Positions 25,306 through 32,767 of a stretch of DNA of 64,000 nucleotides are shown piece by piece; positions within the stretch are counted from its first letter, which is position 1, and every line of letters starts with the position of its first letter. A program made the translations under genes and the position numbers. The stretch spans positions 1,984,001 through 2,048,000 of the forward strand of contig NZ_CP061295.1 of NCBI RefSeq assembly GCF_018687535.1, given 5' to 3'. Source of the DNA: Polynucleobacter sp. MWH-S4W17. GTDB lineage: Bacteria > Pseudomonadota > Gammaproteobacteria > Burkholderiales > Burkholderiaceae. The notes under the pieces were generated by a model, which did no database searches, had not been told where the DNA came from, and saw only the letters and a list, made by a program, of their open reading frames with translations.

Positions 25306-25653
25306 ATGGCATTTAGCATTGAACAGCTAGGGGATATTGACTATTTGGTCGGGCAGTGGTGTCTGCTTCTGGCTCCACTTGAAATCAAAAAAGATCTTGA
25401 TTACGATTACGAAATCGATGGCCAGACTGTAAGTGTTTTTGAAGTTCGCCCTTTGTGGCGTGGAAAACCAGGAGAGTTAACTCGACGACCGTTTGTAAAA
25501 TTTCGGTATATACAGTCTGAGGCTCTGTGGCATATTTATTGGATGCGAGCCAGCGGAAAATGGCAAGCCTATGAGCCAAATCCAATCTCAAAAGATCTCA
25601 ATGAGGCACTACAAGTTATTGATGCCGATCAATATGGCTGTTTCTTTGGATAA
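25306..25653 (+). CDS. Hypothetical protein
   Basis: 115 residues, acidic, rich in aromatic residues (several Trp and Tyr), no signal or membrane segment. Resembles small immunity-like or DUF3024-type proteins in size and composition, with FEVRPLWRGKPGE and KFRYIQSEALWHIYWMR as its most distinctive parts, but no firm family assignment is made. Codirectional with HigBA, 103 bp apart. Confidence 0.6.
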   Translation: MAFSIEQLGDIDYLVGQWCLLLAPLEIKKDLDYDYEIDGQTVSVFEVRPLWRGKPGELTRRPFVKFRYIQSEALWHIYWMRASGKWQAYEPNPISKDLNEALQVIDADQYGCFFG

Positions 25654-25748
25654 CAAGCTTGGGTTAGTCACCCTAGTTGCATTGCCTTGACTATTAGCTA
25701 CTCCAGAATAAATAACAAGATTTATAGTGTCGATGCTAACTTTCAAAT

Positions 25749-25830
25749 GAAAAAAGAGGGCTAGAAGCTCTCTTTTTGAATTCTTGGTGGCCCGGGGCGG
25801 AATCGACCAGGGCCTAGGATGACTGATCCA
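25749..25830 (-). repeat. Array repeat with terminator (site E)
   Basis: Terminator AAAAAGAGGG-CTAGAAG-CTCTCTTTTT (a third stem sequence), then CTTGGTGGCCCGGGGCGGAA, TCGACCAGGGCCTAGGATG and ACTGATCC. The tRNA part is identical to the intact gene over 24 bases. The barrel-protein gene stops at 25835, 5 bp to the right. Confidence 0.9.
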
Positions 25831-25834
25831 ATCC

Positions 25835-26344
25835 TTACATTGAAAACAATAATCCCACTGAAAGCCCGATTACCCTCTCGGCACCACCACTCATGCCGTA
25901 GGTATAACTAGGACTTAGATACCACCCGACTTTCTTTGTTGTCCAAAACATAAAATCTGCGACGAAGGCAACTCCTGATTGAAGGCCACTACTGGGGGAG
26001 CTTGTTTTCCTCCAGATAGCAGGCCCTAAGCCTACGCCAAGCTCAATATCGGATGCCAACTCAAATGGTTTTTTAAAGATGATTTGGGCGCCGAGCTCTT
26101 TTGGATTGGATGTACTCAGATACTGCGTTTCCACCTCAATTTCTAATTGATGTTCAATCGCCGTAAATTCAACAGCCAATGAAGTGCCATAGGCTTTTGA
26201 ACCATCTACTGTATTTTTCTCCATTGCGGGACCTACCAACAAAATCAGTGTACGGTCATCAATAGACTCTTCCGCACTTACTGCTGAGCTATGAATGCTT
26301 GAAGCAAAAGCTAAAGCAAACAAAGCAAGTCTTATTGCTTTCAC
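25835..26344 (-). CDS. Putative outer-membrane barrel protein
   Basis: 169 residues with a signal peptide (cleavage near VSAEE). Alternating hydrophobic strands such as GTSLAVEFTAIEHQLEIE, a glycine-rich GVGLGPAIWRK and a final strand ending LLFSM suggest a small eight-strand outer-membrane barrel. No family recognised. Downstream of the His-rich protein gene on the same strand, so possibly part of the same metal-responsive unit. Confidence 0.55.
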   Translation of the reverse strand: MKAIRLALFALAFASSIHSSAVSAEESIDDRTLILLVGPAMEKNTVDGSKAYGTSLAVEFTAIEHQLEIEVETQYLSTSNPKELGAQIIFKKPFELASDIELGVGLGPAIWRKTSSPSSGLQSGVAFVADFMFWTTKKVGWYLSPSYTYGMSGGAERVIGLSVGLLFSM

Positions 26345-26405
26345 ATATAACCTTAAACAAATGTGGAATGCTCAATCGCAAGAGATTGAGTTCAGGGCTA
26401 TTTGT

Positions 26406-26771
26406 TTAAGCGTTTCTGGGCGGATACTCGATTCTGGTTGGGAAAAATTCCAGGGTTAAAAGTGGCTCAATAGCGTTATAGCTTTTGAGATCCCGAGCTA
26501 CTGAAGTATTACTGGATCCCACCATACCAACTACTGAAATGTGATGGCACTGATGGTCGTCATCATGATGGTCTGGGTTACTGGAGCCTGCTTGATCATG
26601 ATGATCATCGTGAACTATTTGAAATAAGCCATTACTAGATTGATCATCATTCCAAGTAATTTGGACTACGCCCTCCTGAGTCTGATGTGATTGCTCATGA
26701 GCCGCCCCCAATGTAGGCATAAAAGCTGTATTGAATATAAAGATGAAGGTAGCAATAGAAACCAAACTCAT
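26406..26771 (-). CDS. His/Asp-rich exported protein, possible metal binder
   Basis: 121 residues with a signal peptide (hydrophobic 3-22). The centre is a dense metal-ligand cluster: HDDHHDQ, DHHDDDHQCHH. Likely binds transition metals in the periplasm. It is divergent from the porin gene, and two Fur-box-like palindromes lie between them, so iron control is likely (inference). No family recognised. Confidence 0.6.
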   Translation of the reverse strand: MSLVSIATFIFIFNTAFMPTLGAAHEQSHQTQEGVVQITWNDDQSSNGLFQIVHDDHHDQAGSSNPDHHDDDHQCHHISVVGMVGSSNTSVARDLKSYNAIEPLLTLEFFPTRIEYPPRNA

Positions 26772-26827
26772 TGGCTGATTCTAAGGTATTTGGCGTTTAA
26801 GCCACATCTAATGGGTATTTTTCCAAT

Positions 26828-26871
26828 TGAGAGTCATTCTCAATTGTATGCTAAGATGAGAACAATTCTCA
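26828..26871. promoter_or_regulatory. Two Fur-box-like operators
   Basis: TGAGAGTCATTCTCA (26828-26842) and TGAGAACAATTCTCA (26857-26871): two 15-bp 7-1-7 inverted repeats, 14 bp apart, close to the Fur consensus form TGAGAAT-N-ATTCTCA of betaproteobacteria. They sit between the divergent His-rich and porin genes. Confidence 0.75.
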
Positions 26872-26893
26872 TTAAGCATATTTGGCATCTCTG

Positions 26894-28331
26894 ATGTTTT
26901 TCTCATTTAATACAAACCGCACAGCCTTTATAGGCCTAATTAGTTCCCTTTATTTGGGGGCTCTATCTTGTACTGTAAGAGCAGAGGCGCCAGTTAGTGA
27001 CATGCCCACTGTTTTGGCTGAATCGCCCGTAAGTGACTCACCTAAGGTTGATAGCTCAGTTTCTGTAGAGGGCGAAACTGAGCAGTGGAGCATTCATGGG
27101 CAATCCACTTATATCGTTCAACAGAAAAATAATTTCAAGTCGCCTTACTATGGACAAAACAGCCTTCTCAACAAATCTGAAGGCGGTGGTGGCAAGAGCT
27201 ACACATTAAGTGCTACAGCGTTCTTAGGGGCAAGACTTTGGGAAGGCGCTGAAGTTTATTGGAACCCAGAGATGTTCGAGGGAACGCCTTTTAATGGACA
27301 GCTTGTTGGTCTAGGTGGATTTCAGAATGGCGAGCTACAAAAAGGCTCATATGCCCCACCTATTTACTACACCGCTCGTGCGTTTATTCGTCAAACCTTT
27401 GGCTTGGGCGGCGGCAAAGAACATATTGAAGGTGGGCCAAATCAGCTTGCGGGCAATCTCGATAAAAATAGAATCGTGGTGTCATACGGTAAGTTCGCAA
27501 CATTAGATTTCTTTGATCAAAATAGTTACAGTCACGATCCTCGCACGCAGTTTCAGAACTTTGCTCTTTTCTCTATGGGCGCCTATGGATATGCGGCTGA
27601 TAGCAAAGGCTATACCTATGGTGTTGTAGCAGAGTGGTATCAAGATGACTGGATTTTGAAGGCGGCAAGATTAGCGATGCCAACTATTCCGAATACCGCT
27701 CAGCTTGACTACAGCATGAGCCAAGACTACGGCAATCAAATTGAATTAACTCATGAACATGAGCTATGGGGTAAGCCTGGCGCAGTAAGGGCCCTGTATT
27801 ACCAACAACATGCCTATATGGGCAACTACCAAAATGCGATTAATCAGGCTCAGCAGACTGGTGGCACTCCTGATGTAACTGGCGTACGCAGGGGGGGCGC
27901 AGAGCTCATGGGGCTATGGCTTCAATATTGAGCAGGCCATCAATGATGATGTTGGAGTCTTTGGTCGCTGGAGCTGGAATCCAGGCACAACCGAAGCGCA
28001 GACTGTAGACATCAGTAGATCACTATCGGGCGGTGTGAGCATCAAAGGCTCTAGTTGGTCGCGCCCCAAAGATACGGTAGGCATAGGTTATGCGGTCAAT
28101 GGAATCTCTTCATCGCAGATTGCCTACCTTCAACAAGGCGGTATGGCGGCATTTATTGGTGATGGCGCACTTAGCTATAAGAAAGAACAAATATTGGAAA
28201 CTTTTTATAGCGCAAAGGTATATAAGGAGCTGTTCATATCTGCCGACTATCAACGGATTGCTAATCCCGCCTACAACTCAGCTCGTGGTCCAGTTAATTT
28301 CTTTGGCTTAAGAGCACACATAGAAATGTAA
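26894..28331 (+). pseudogene. Carbohydrate-selective porin (OprB-like), frameshifted
   Basis: Read through a one-base frameshift the gene gives about 478 residues with a signal peptide and an OprB-like barrel (WSIHGQSTYIVQQ, ATAFLGARLWEGAEVYWNPE, VVSYGKFATLDFFD). The frame breaks at a run of seven G (27891-27897). Removing one G restores SSWGYGFNIEQAINDD and continues to FFGLRAHIEM, the usual C-terminal strand. Either a real or phase-variable frameshift, or a sequencing error. Preceded by two Fur-like boxes, so probably iron-regulated. Start ATG 26894 rather than the upstream TTG. Confidence 0.85.
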
Positions 28332-28388
28332 TGTCGTTTTAAAGGACAGTTCATGATGGGGGTATCTGGCTCTAATGGCGTCTAAGCC
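28332..28388. repeat. Variant palindrome and composite repeat beside site F
   Basis: TGTCGTTTTAAAGGACA starting one base after the porin stop, followed by GTTCATGATGGG and CTCTAATGGCGTCTAAGCC, matching the composite beside site A. Confidence 0.65.
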
Positions 28389-28407
28389 CACCCAGCCTAT
28401 ACAAATA

Positions 28408-28486
28408 AAAAACCACCCGAGGGTGGTTTTGGTATTTCTTGGTGGCCCGGGGCGGAATCGATTAGGGCGTAGGAGTTCTCATCCTT
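28408..28486 (-). repeat. Array repeat with terminator (site F)
   Basis: Hairpin AACCACCC-GAG-GGTGGTT, then CTTGGTGGCCCGGGGCGGAA, TCGATTAGGGCGTAGGAG and TCTCATCCTT. The tRNA part is identical to the intact gene over 24 bases. The DUF1398 gene stops at 28479, inside the repeat. Confidence 0.9.
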
Positions 28487-28877
28487 GCGGAAAGTGCTCG
28501 ATATGAACCTCACCTTGCCGCCCGAAATAGTTGACATACTTTCCAGCTATCCAAACGATGTATCCAATACAGCCGGCAGACATCGTTAGCTTAATAAACT
28601 CAGGGTATCTAACCGCATCACTTTGAGCACCACGAATGGCTGAAACAACATCTTCTTTATTAAATGAACTTGGAATCTCAATTGAAGGTATTACCATGGG
28701 AATAGTAAATGCCCCATTGCCTGACAAATAATAAGTCGTAGATTGATTCCGATAGTCAGCGAAGTAGGACTCAACGCCAACCTCAATTAAGCGGCCCAAT
28801 GCCTCTGGGAACGTTAACAAGCCAGCATGAGATTCACGAGCGCATTTTTCAATAACTTCTTTTGTATTCGGATTCAT
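28479..28877 (-). CDS. DUF1398 (YbcV-like) protein
   Basis: 132 residues from the ATG at 28877. The mid-part GVESYFADYRNQSTTYYL and the C-terminal FIKLTMSAGCIGYIVWI-type segment, ending GRQGEVHIEHFP, match DUF1398. The function of the family is unknown. It is the single gene of a block only about 500 bp long, between sites F and G. Confidence 0.82.
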   Translation of the reverse strand: MNPNTKEVIEKCARESHAGLLTFPEALGRLIEVGVESYFADYRNQSTTYYLSGNGAFTIPMVIPSIEIPSSFNKEDVVSAIRGAQSDAVRYPEFIKLTMSAGCIGYIVWIAGKYVNYFGRQGEVHIEHFPQG

Positions 28878-28923
28878 AAGCAACCTTAAATTGATAGCTT
28901 GAATTATCTCGCCTCACAAATGA

Positions 28924-29000
28924 AAAAACTACCCGAAGGTGGTTTTGGTATTTCTTGGTGGCACGGGGCGGAATCAACCAGGGCCGAGGATGTCTGACTC
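28924..29000 (-). repeat. Array repeat with terminator (site G)
   Basis: Hairpin AAAACTACC-CGAA-GGTGGTTTT, then CTTGGTGGCACGGGGCGGAA, TCAACCAGGGCCGAGGATG and TCTGACTC. Two substitutions from the intact tRNA 3' end. The TctC-like gene stops 9 bp to the right. Confidence 0.9.
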
Positions 29001-29008
29001 TGCTTTAG

Positions 29009-29971
29009 TTAATCAACTGCAATCTTTCCGCTTTTAACCAATTTGGCCCACTCGGCCATTTGGGCCTTAATGAATTTATCGGCTGCATCTGAATTACCCT
29101 GGAATGGCTCACCACCTAGGCTCAATACCTTCTCCCTTACTTCTGGCGATTGCATTACCTTTGCAATGGCGTCTGATAGTTTTATCAAGATTGGTGCCGG
29201 CGTTGCCGCTGGAGCAAAAATACCATTCCATTCATAAACCTCATAGCCAGGAACACCCGCTTCAGCCATTGTTGGAACACTCGGCATAGAGGATGCTCTT
29301 TTCTTGCCAGTGACCGCTAGAGCATTCAACTTTCCAGAATCAACATATTGCTTTGTTGATGCAACGCTTCCAAAGAAAACTGGCACTTGCCCACCAATCA
29401 CATCATTCAATGCAGGGCCACCACCTTTGTATGGAACATGTTGCATCTCCACTCCCGCCTTCACTTCAAACAATGCACCTGCCAGGTGTTGTGCAGAACC
29501 ATTGCCTGATGATGCATAAGAAATGCTATTTGGCTTTGCCTTGGCCATTGCAACCAACTCTTTCACTGACTTAGCAGGAAAGCTTGGATTGACTAAGAGT
29601 ACATTTGGGTACTGAGCTAAAACGGCCAAGGTCTTGAAATCCTTATTGGGGTCATAAGGCAACTTAGGAAACAAGGAGGGATTAACTGAATAGGATGATG
29701 CATCGAGCATCAATGTGTAGCCATCAGCATTAGCCTTGGCTACATAGGAGGCAGCAATTTGACCACTTGCCCCAGGCTTGTTTTCAACCACTACTGATGT
29801 GCCTAGAAGCTTGCCCAGTGGGGTTGCAACCGTTCTAGCCATTAAGTCTGCAGTGCCACCAGGGGGATAGCTGACTATCAAGCTAATGGGGCGGCTGGGC
29901 CACTCTTGAGCATGAGACAGCCCTGTTGTTGCAAGCAATGCAACTAATAGAGTTTTTACAAAGGACTTCAT
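29009..29971 (-). CDS. Tripartite tricarboxylate transporter substrate-binding protein (TctC/Bug family)
   Basis: 320 residues with a signal peptide (cleavage at SHAQE). The Bug signature is clear: WPSRPISLIVSYPPGGTAD, VVENKPGASGQIAA, YPNVLLVNP and FFGSVAS. It captures a carboxylate-type solute in the periplasm. No TctA/TctB membrane genes lie nearby, so it is an orphan that must use membrane partners from elsewhere, a common situation in Burkholderiales. Directly downstream of the GntR gene. Confidence 0.9.
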   Translation of the reverse strand: MKSFVKTLLVALLATTGLSHAQEWPSRPISLIVSYPPGGTADLMARTVATPLGKLLGTSVVVENKPGASGQIAASYVAKANADGYTLMLDASSYSVNPSLFPKLPYDPNKDFKTLAVLAQYPNVLLVNPSFPAKSVKELVAMAKAKPNSISYASSGNGSAQHLAGALFEVKAGVEMQHVPYKGGGPALNDVIGGQVPVFFGSVASTKQYVDSGKLNALAVTGKKRASSMPSVPTMAEAGVPGYEVYEWNGIFAPAATPAPILIKLSDAIAKVMQSPEVREKVLSLGGEPFQGNSDAADKFIKAQMAEWAKLVKSGKIAVD

Positions 29972-29980
29972 CTTTTCTCC

Positions 29981-30694
29981 TTAATTAACTTCTGCTGAAT
30001 ATTGGAATGCCATAGCATCCCCTACTGAACTGCGAAATTCAACTGGCTTACCAGTTAAATCAAATGCGATACGATTCACTCTTACGGCTGGATGACCTTC
30101 TTTCATTGCTAATGCTTTTGCATCCGTTTTTTTCATCAACTCAAATCCAACCTGATCCTTGGCTTTGATTACCGCAACTCCACATACCTTTGCATACATC
30201 GGATAAAACAAATCTTCAAAATCTTTTGGCTTGTAGCCGGCTAACTTCTTAAACTTCGGTAGGGGCAAATAAATTGTTTCGTAGAGCAAGGGCTTGCCAT
30301 CAATTAAGCGAAGACGATGAATTTTTAATAGCGACTTACAAGACCAACCCGTTAACCTAGTTATTTCTTTATCTAAAGCAACTTCCTTTAAATCTAAAAC
30401 CTTTGCTTGGGGGGATAGCTGTTCTTGCTCATCTAATTGATAACGAAAAAACCTGAGCATTGATTGCCCATTAAGCCCACTACTGACCACTGTGCTTTTG
30501 CCATGTCGTTTAACCAACACTCCATCATCAGCGAGCTGAGCAATCGCCTGTCGAATTGTTCCAACTGCTACGCCGTACTCTTTAGCAAGACTGGCTTCGG
30601 ATGGAATGGCTTCAGCAATCTGCCATGCACCACTTTCAACCTTATCCCTAAAGGCCGTAGCCAAGCCCTGATAACCCATTAACTCTTTAGCCAT
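29981..30694 (-). CDS. GntR-family regulator with UTRA domain (HutC subfamily)
   Basis: 237 residues. N-terminal winged HTH (EASLAKEYGVAVGTIRQAIAQL), then a UTRA ligand-binding domain from about residue 90, with RLIDGKPLLYETIYLP and AVRVNRIAFDLTGKPVEF. HutC-type regulators usually repress transport and catabolic genes for the ligand they bind. It lies between the TctC gene and the divergent amidohydrolase gene and probably controls both through the palindrome at 30716. Confidence 0.88.
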   Translation of the reverse strand: MAKELMGYQGLATAFRDKVESGAWQIAEAIPSEASLAKEYGVAVGTIRQAIAQLADDGVLVKRHGKSTVVSSGLNGQSMLRFFRYQLDEQEQLSPQAKVLDLKEVALDKEITRLTGWSCKSLLKIHRLRLIDGKPLLYETIYLPLPKFKKLAGYKPKDFEDLFYPMYAKVCGVAVIKAKDQVGFELMKKTDAKALAMKEGHPAVRVNRIAFDLTGKPVEFRSSVGDAMAFQYSAEVN

Positions 30695-30715
30695 ACCCGT
30701 ATTTTCAACTCATTT

Positions 30716-30731
30716 ACTCATCTAGATGAGT
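30716..30731. promoter_or_regulatory. Probable GntR operator
   Basis: ACTCATCTAGATGAGT, a perfect 16-bp palindrome in the gap between the divergent GntR and amidohydrolase genes, with another half site AACTCAT about 9 bp to its left. Position and symmetry suit HutC-type autoregulation. Confidence 0.65.
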
Positions 30732-30749
30732 TATGCTACCATAATTCCC

Positions 30750-31523
30750 ATGAATGTCGATACCCACTTCCATATTTTTGATAAAAGCCTTTTAAATGAG
30801 ACTCAGGCTCGCTACTCTGTCGATTACAACGCCTCAATAGATGATTGGGCCAAAGTAGCTGATGCACAACAAATAACTGGCGGGGTCATTGTTCAGCCGA
30901 GCTTTCTAGGTTTTGACAACACGCTACTACTTGAAGCCATTAAACAAAATCCTAGATATTTAAGAGGGGTTGGAGTGACTGACCCCAAAGCCTCACAAAA
31001 AGAATTGCTTGAACTTAGCAAACAAGGGGTTTGTGGAATCAGACTTAATTTAGCGGGCGATGAAGATCCGCTTGGAACCCTTAAAAATTACGAAGGCCTT
31101 ATCAACCTTTTAAAAGGGTTGAATATGCATTTACAAATACATCATGATGATGGCTTACTAAATGGGATTCTGCTAGCCATACCCAATGGAATAGACATAG
31201 TGATTGATCACTTTGGCAGACCTCAAGCTAATGATGAGTTTGAAAAATTAAATGATGGCATTAGGAAACATCGGGGCAACATCTGGGTGAAATTGAGTGC
31301 TCAATACAGAACGCCAAACATAAATCATCAAACTATTTTTGAATATTGGCTCAAGCAAATTGGGGCGTCCCGCCTCCTGTGGGGTAGCGATTGGCCGCAT
31401 ACAAGATTTGAAGCAACCGAAACTTATGAATCCCAAATGAAGCAGTTTTTGTCTTTAACAAATTCTCCAGAACTGAGACAACAAATTCTTTCAAAGAATC
31501 CCAGAGTCCTCTACTGGACTTAG
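30750..31523 (+). CDS. Amidohydrolase-2 family protein (PDC lactonase-like)
   Basis: 257 residues from the ATG at 30750, which begins the metal motif NVDTHFHIF directly. Amidohydrolase-2 TIM barrel: second histidine region LQIHHDD, IDHFGRP, and the catalytic Asp motif LLWGSDWPHTRFE. It resembles 2-pyrone-4,6-dicarboxylate lactonase and related lactone hydrolases. With GntR and a TctC binder it suggests uptake and hydrolysis of an aromatic-derived carboxylate. It is the block nearest the intact tRNA. Confidence 0.85.
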   Translation: MNVDTHFHIFDKSLLNETQARYSVDYNASIDDWAKVADAQQITGGVIVQPSFLGFDNTLLLEAIKQNPRYLRGVGVTDPKASQKELLELSKQGVCGIRLNLAGDEDPLGTLKNYEGLINLLKGLNMHLQIHHDDGLLNGILLAIPNGIDIVIDHFGRPQANDEFEKLNDGIRKHRGNIWVKLSAQYRTPNINHQTIFEYWLKQIGASRLLWGSDWPHTRFEATETYESQMKQFLSLTNSPELRQQILSKNPRVLYWT

Positions 31524-31534
31524 CAATTAAAAGC

Positions 31535-31551
31535 GTCGTTTTAAACGACAT
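31535..31551. repeat. Island palindrome beside the intact tRNA
   Basis: CGTCGTTTTAAACGACA with perfect arms, 11 bp after the amidohydrolase stop and before the tRNA terminator; followed by TTACAAGCACCCACC, the common tail. Confidence 0.85.
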
Positions 31552-31593
31552 TACAAGCACCCACCATAGATAACTTGATAAATAGAAATGAAA

Positions 31594-31615
31594 AAACCAC
31601 CCGAAGGTGGTTTTG
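31594..31615 (-). terminator. Terminator of tRNA-Phe
   Basis: AAAACCACC-CGAA-GGTGGTTTT beyond the tRNA 3' end. The same hairpin recurs at sites C, F, G, I and L, which shows that the repeats derive from this tRNA's downstream region, not only its coding part. Confidence 0.85.
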
Positions 31616-31623
31616 GTGTTTCT

Positions 31624-31699
31624 TGGTGGCCCGGGGCGGAATCGAACCACCGACACAAGGATTTTCAATCCTCTGCTCTACCGACTGAGCTACCAGGCC
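31624..31699 (-). tRNA. tRNA-Phe (GAA), intact
   Basis: 76 nt with encoded CCA. Acceptor GGCCTGG/CCGGGCC, D stem GCTC/GAGC, anticodon stem GAGGA/TCCTT with loop TTGAAAA (GAA anticodon), T stem GGTGG/CCGCC with loop TTCGATT. A -10 TATAAT lies 10 bases upstream of the 5' end. It is the attachment gene for insertions on both sides: decayed 3' copies lie to the left, and a 5'-half copy lies at 49438-49481. Confidence 0.97.
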
Positions 31700-31913
31700 A
31701 AGACTTGAAATTATAAATGAAACTGATTTATAAGCCCTCAATTATGGTTGACTGTTGAAATTCTGCCTCAACTGCAGCCCTACTAGCCCATAAACACTTG
31801 ATCTACCGCCCTCTAGAGTCCTCGCTCAATTTGCGTTTGTAGTGTTGCCACTTTTTCAGTTTTTAAGGAATGTGGGGTGGTAATGGGGATATTTGATGGA
31901 TGAAGCAGAGATG

Positions 31914-31936
31914 TATTAATCCTCTGCTCTATCAGG
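31914..31936 (-). repeat. Third, short copy of the tRNA-Phe 5' half
   Basis: ATTAATCCTCTGCTCTATCAGGG shares AATCCTCTGCTCTA with the anticodon and D-arm part of tRNA-Phe. It lies 215 bp inside the right-hand element, next to its left att site. The stretch 31700-31984 has no gene; it holds the tRNA promoter and this fragment. Confidence 0.5.
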
Positions 31937-31984
31937 GTTTGGTGGGGATGCTCTATCCTGCTTAACGGTGCAAGCGTGTGTCAA

Positions 31985-32581
31985 TCACATATTTTTTAGA
32001 ATTTCAGTCTTTTTAGCGTTGTATTCGTCTTGTGTAATCAAGCCTTTCTTAAGCATTGTGTTTAAGTCTTCCAATTTTTTAGCAGGGTTAGGCAAATCAT
32101 TTGCTGTGGCTGACTTGGCGGCTGGTGTAATTGCGGCACGAGCTGGGGATGGGCTGGCTGACTCAGCCATTGGAGTTGTAGTGCGAATAATGTTCTCGCC
32201 ACCCTTAACCTGCTCCTCTTTAACTACGGGCGTTGCGGGACACTTCTTATCAATCTGCATTTGCTCTAAGCGTTCATATCTTGCTCTTGCCGCTTTTTGT
32301 TCCGCAGTTGCCGCACCGCCTAAATCCATAAAGAACCAAGGAATGCCCAATAGAAAAATACCTGTTACACCAAGTGCCGCATTAGTGCCTATCTGCTTGT
32401 CTTTGTCACCATCAGCCGTAACTTGTGCAGTAACCATTTTCTGCATTTCATTAGCAATAGCATCGCAAGATTTTGTTTCGTCTCCAACCTGCGCAACGGG
32501 AACTGGATTTGCAACTGTGCTGGCACAACCTGCGGACACGATGGATGCAATGAGCATCACTGCTATGATTTTTTTATTCAC
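31985..32581 (-). CDS. SHOCT-domain lipoprotein
   Basis: 198 residues. Lipoprotein signal (MNKKIIAVML, lipobox SAGC), one hydrophobic segment (GVTGIFLLGIPWFF), a charged middle and a C-terminal SHOCT motif (LNTMLKKGLITQDEYNAKKTEIL). SHOCT modules are short oligomerisation or membrane-association elements. First gene of the right-hand element next to the tRNA; role in the element unknown. Confidence 0.75.
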   Translation of the reverse strand: MNKKIIAVMLIASIVSAGCASTVANPVPVAQVGDETKSCDAIANEMQKMVTAQVTADGDKDKQIGTNAALGVTGIFLLGIPWFFMDLGGAATAEQKAARARYERLEQMQIDKKCPATPVVKEEQVKGGENIIRTTTPMAESASPSPARAAITPAAKSATANDLPNPAKKLEDLNTMLKKGLITQDEYNAKKTEILKNM

Positions 32582-32659
32582 TGGTTATGCCTTTTTTATT
32601 CTTAATCTTATAACTATAACTCCACAGCACTTCAGGGCAAACCCTAGTCATTTAGTAAA

Positions 32660-32676
32660 TGTCGTTTAAAAAGACA
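32660..32676. repeat. Island palindrome
   Basis: TGTCGTTTAAAAAGACA with one arm changed, upstream of the integrase gene, followed by GCGCAAGCGCAGGG. Confidence 0.7.
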
Positions 32677-32767
32677 GCGCAAGCGCAGGGCATATAAAAA
32701 ATAATTTAGAAAAGGCTCTTGCCCAAAACTTTGGTCTGAATTTACGCTTACATTTTGGGCAACTCAA

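Noticed and set aside
9732..31699. Classical integron (IntI with attC sites)
   Set aside because: No IntI-type integrase with its extra helix was seen, and the repeats derive from tRNA-Phe, not from attC structure.
31541..31741. Minus-strand open frames across the tRNA-Phe gene
   Set aside because: They overlap a functional tRNA and its terminator; shadow frames.
31968..32669. 233-codon plus-strand frame opposite the SHOCT lipoprotein
   Set aside because: It mirrors a real lipoprotein gene with signal and SHOCT motif; composition is that of an antisense shadow.
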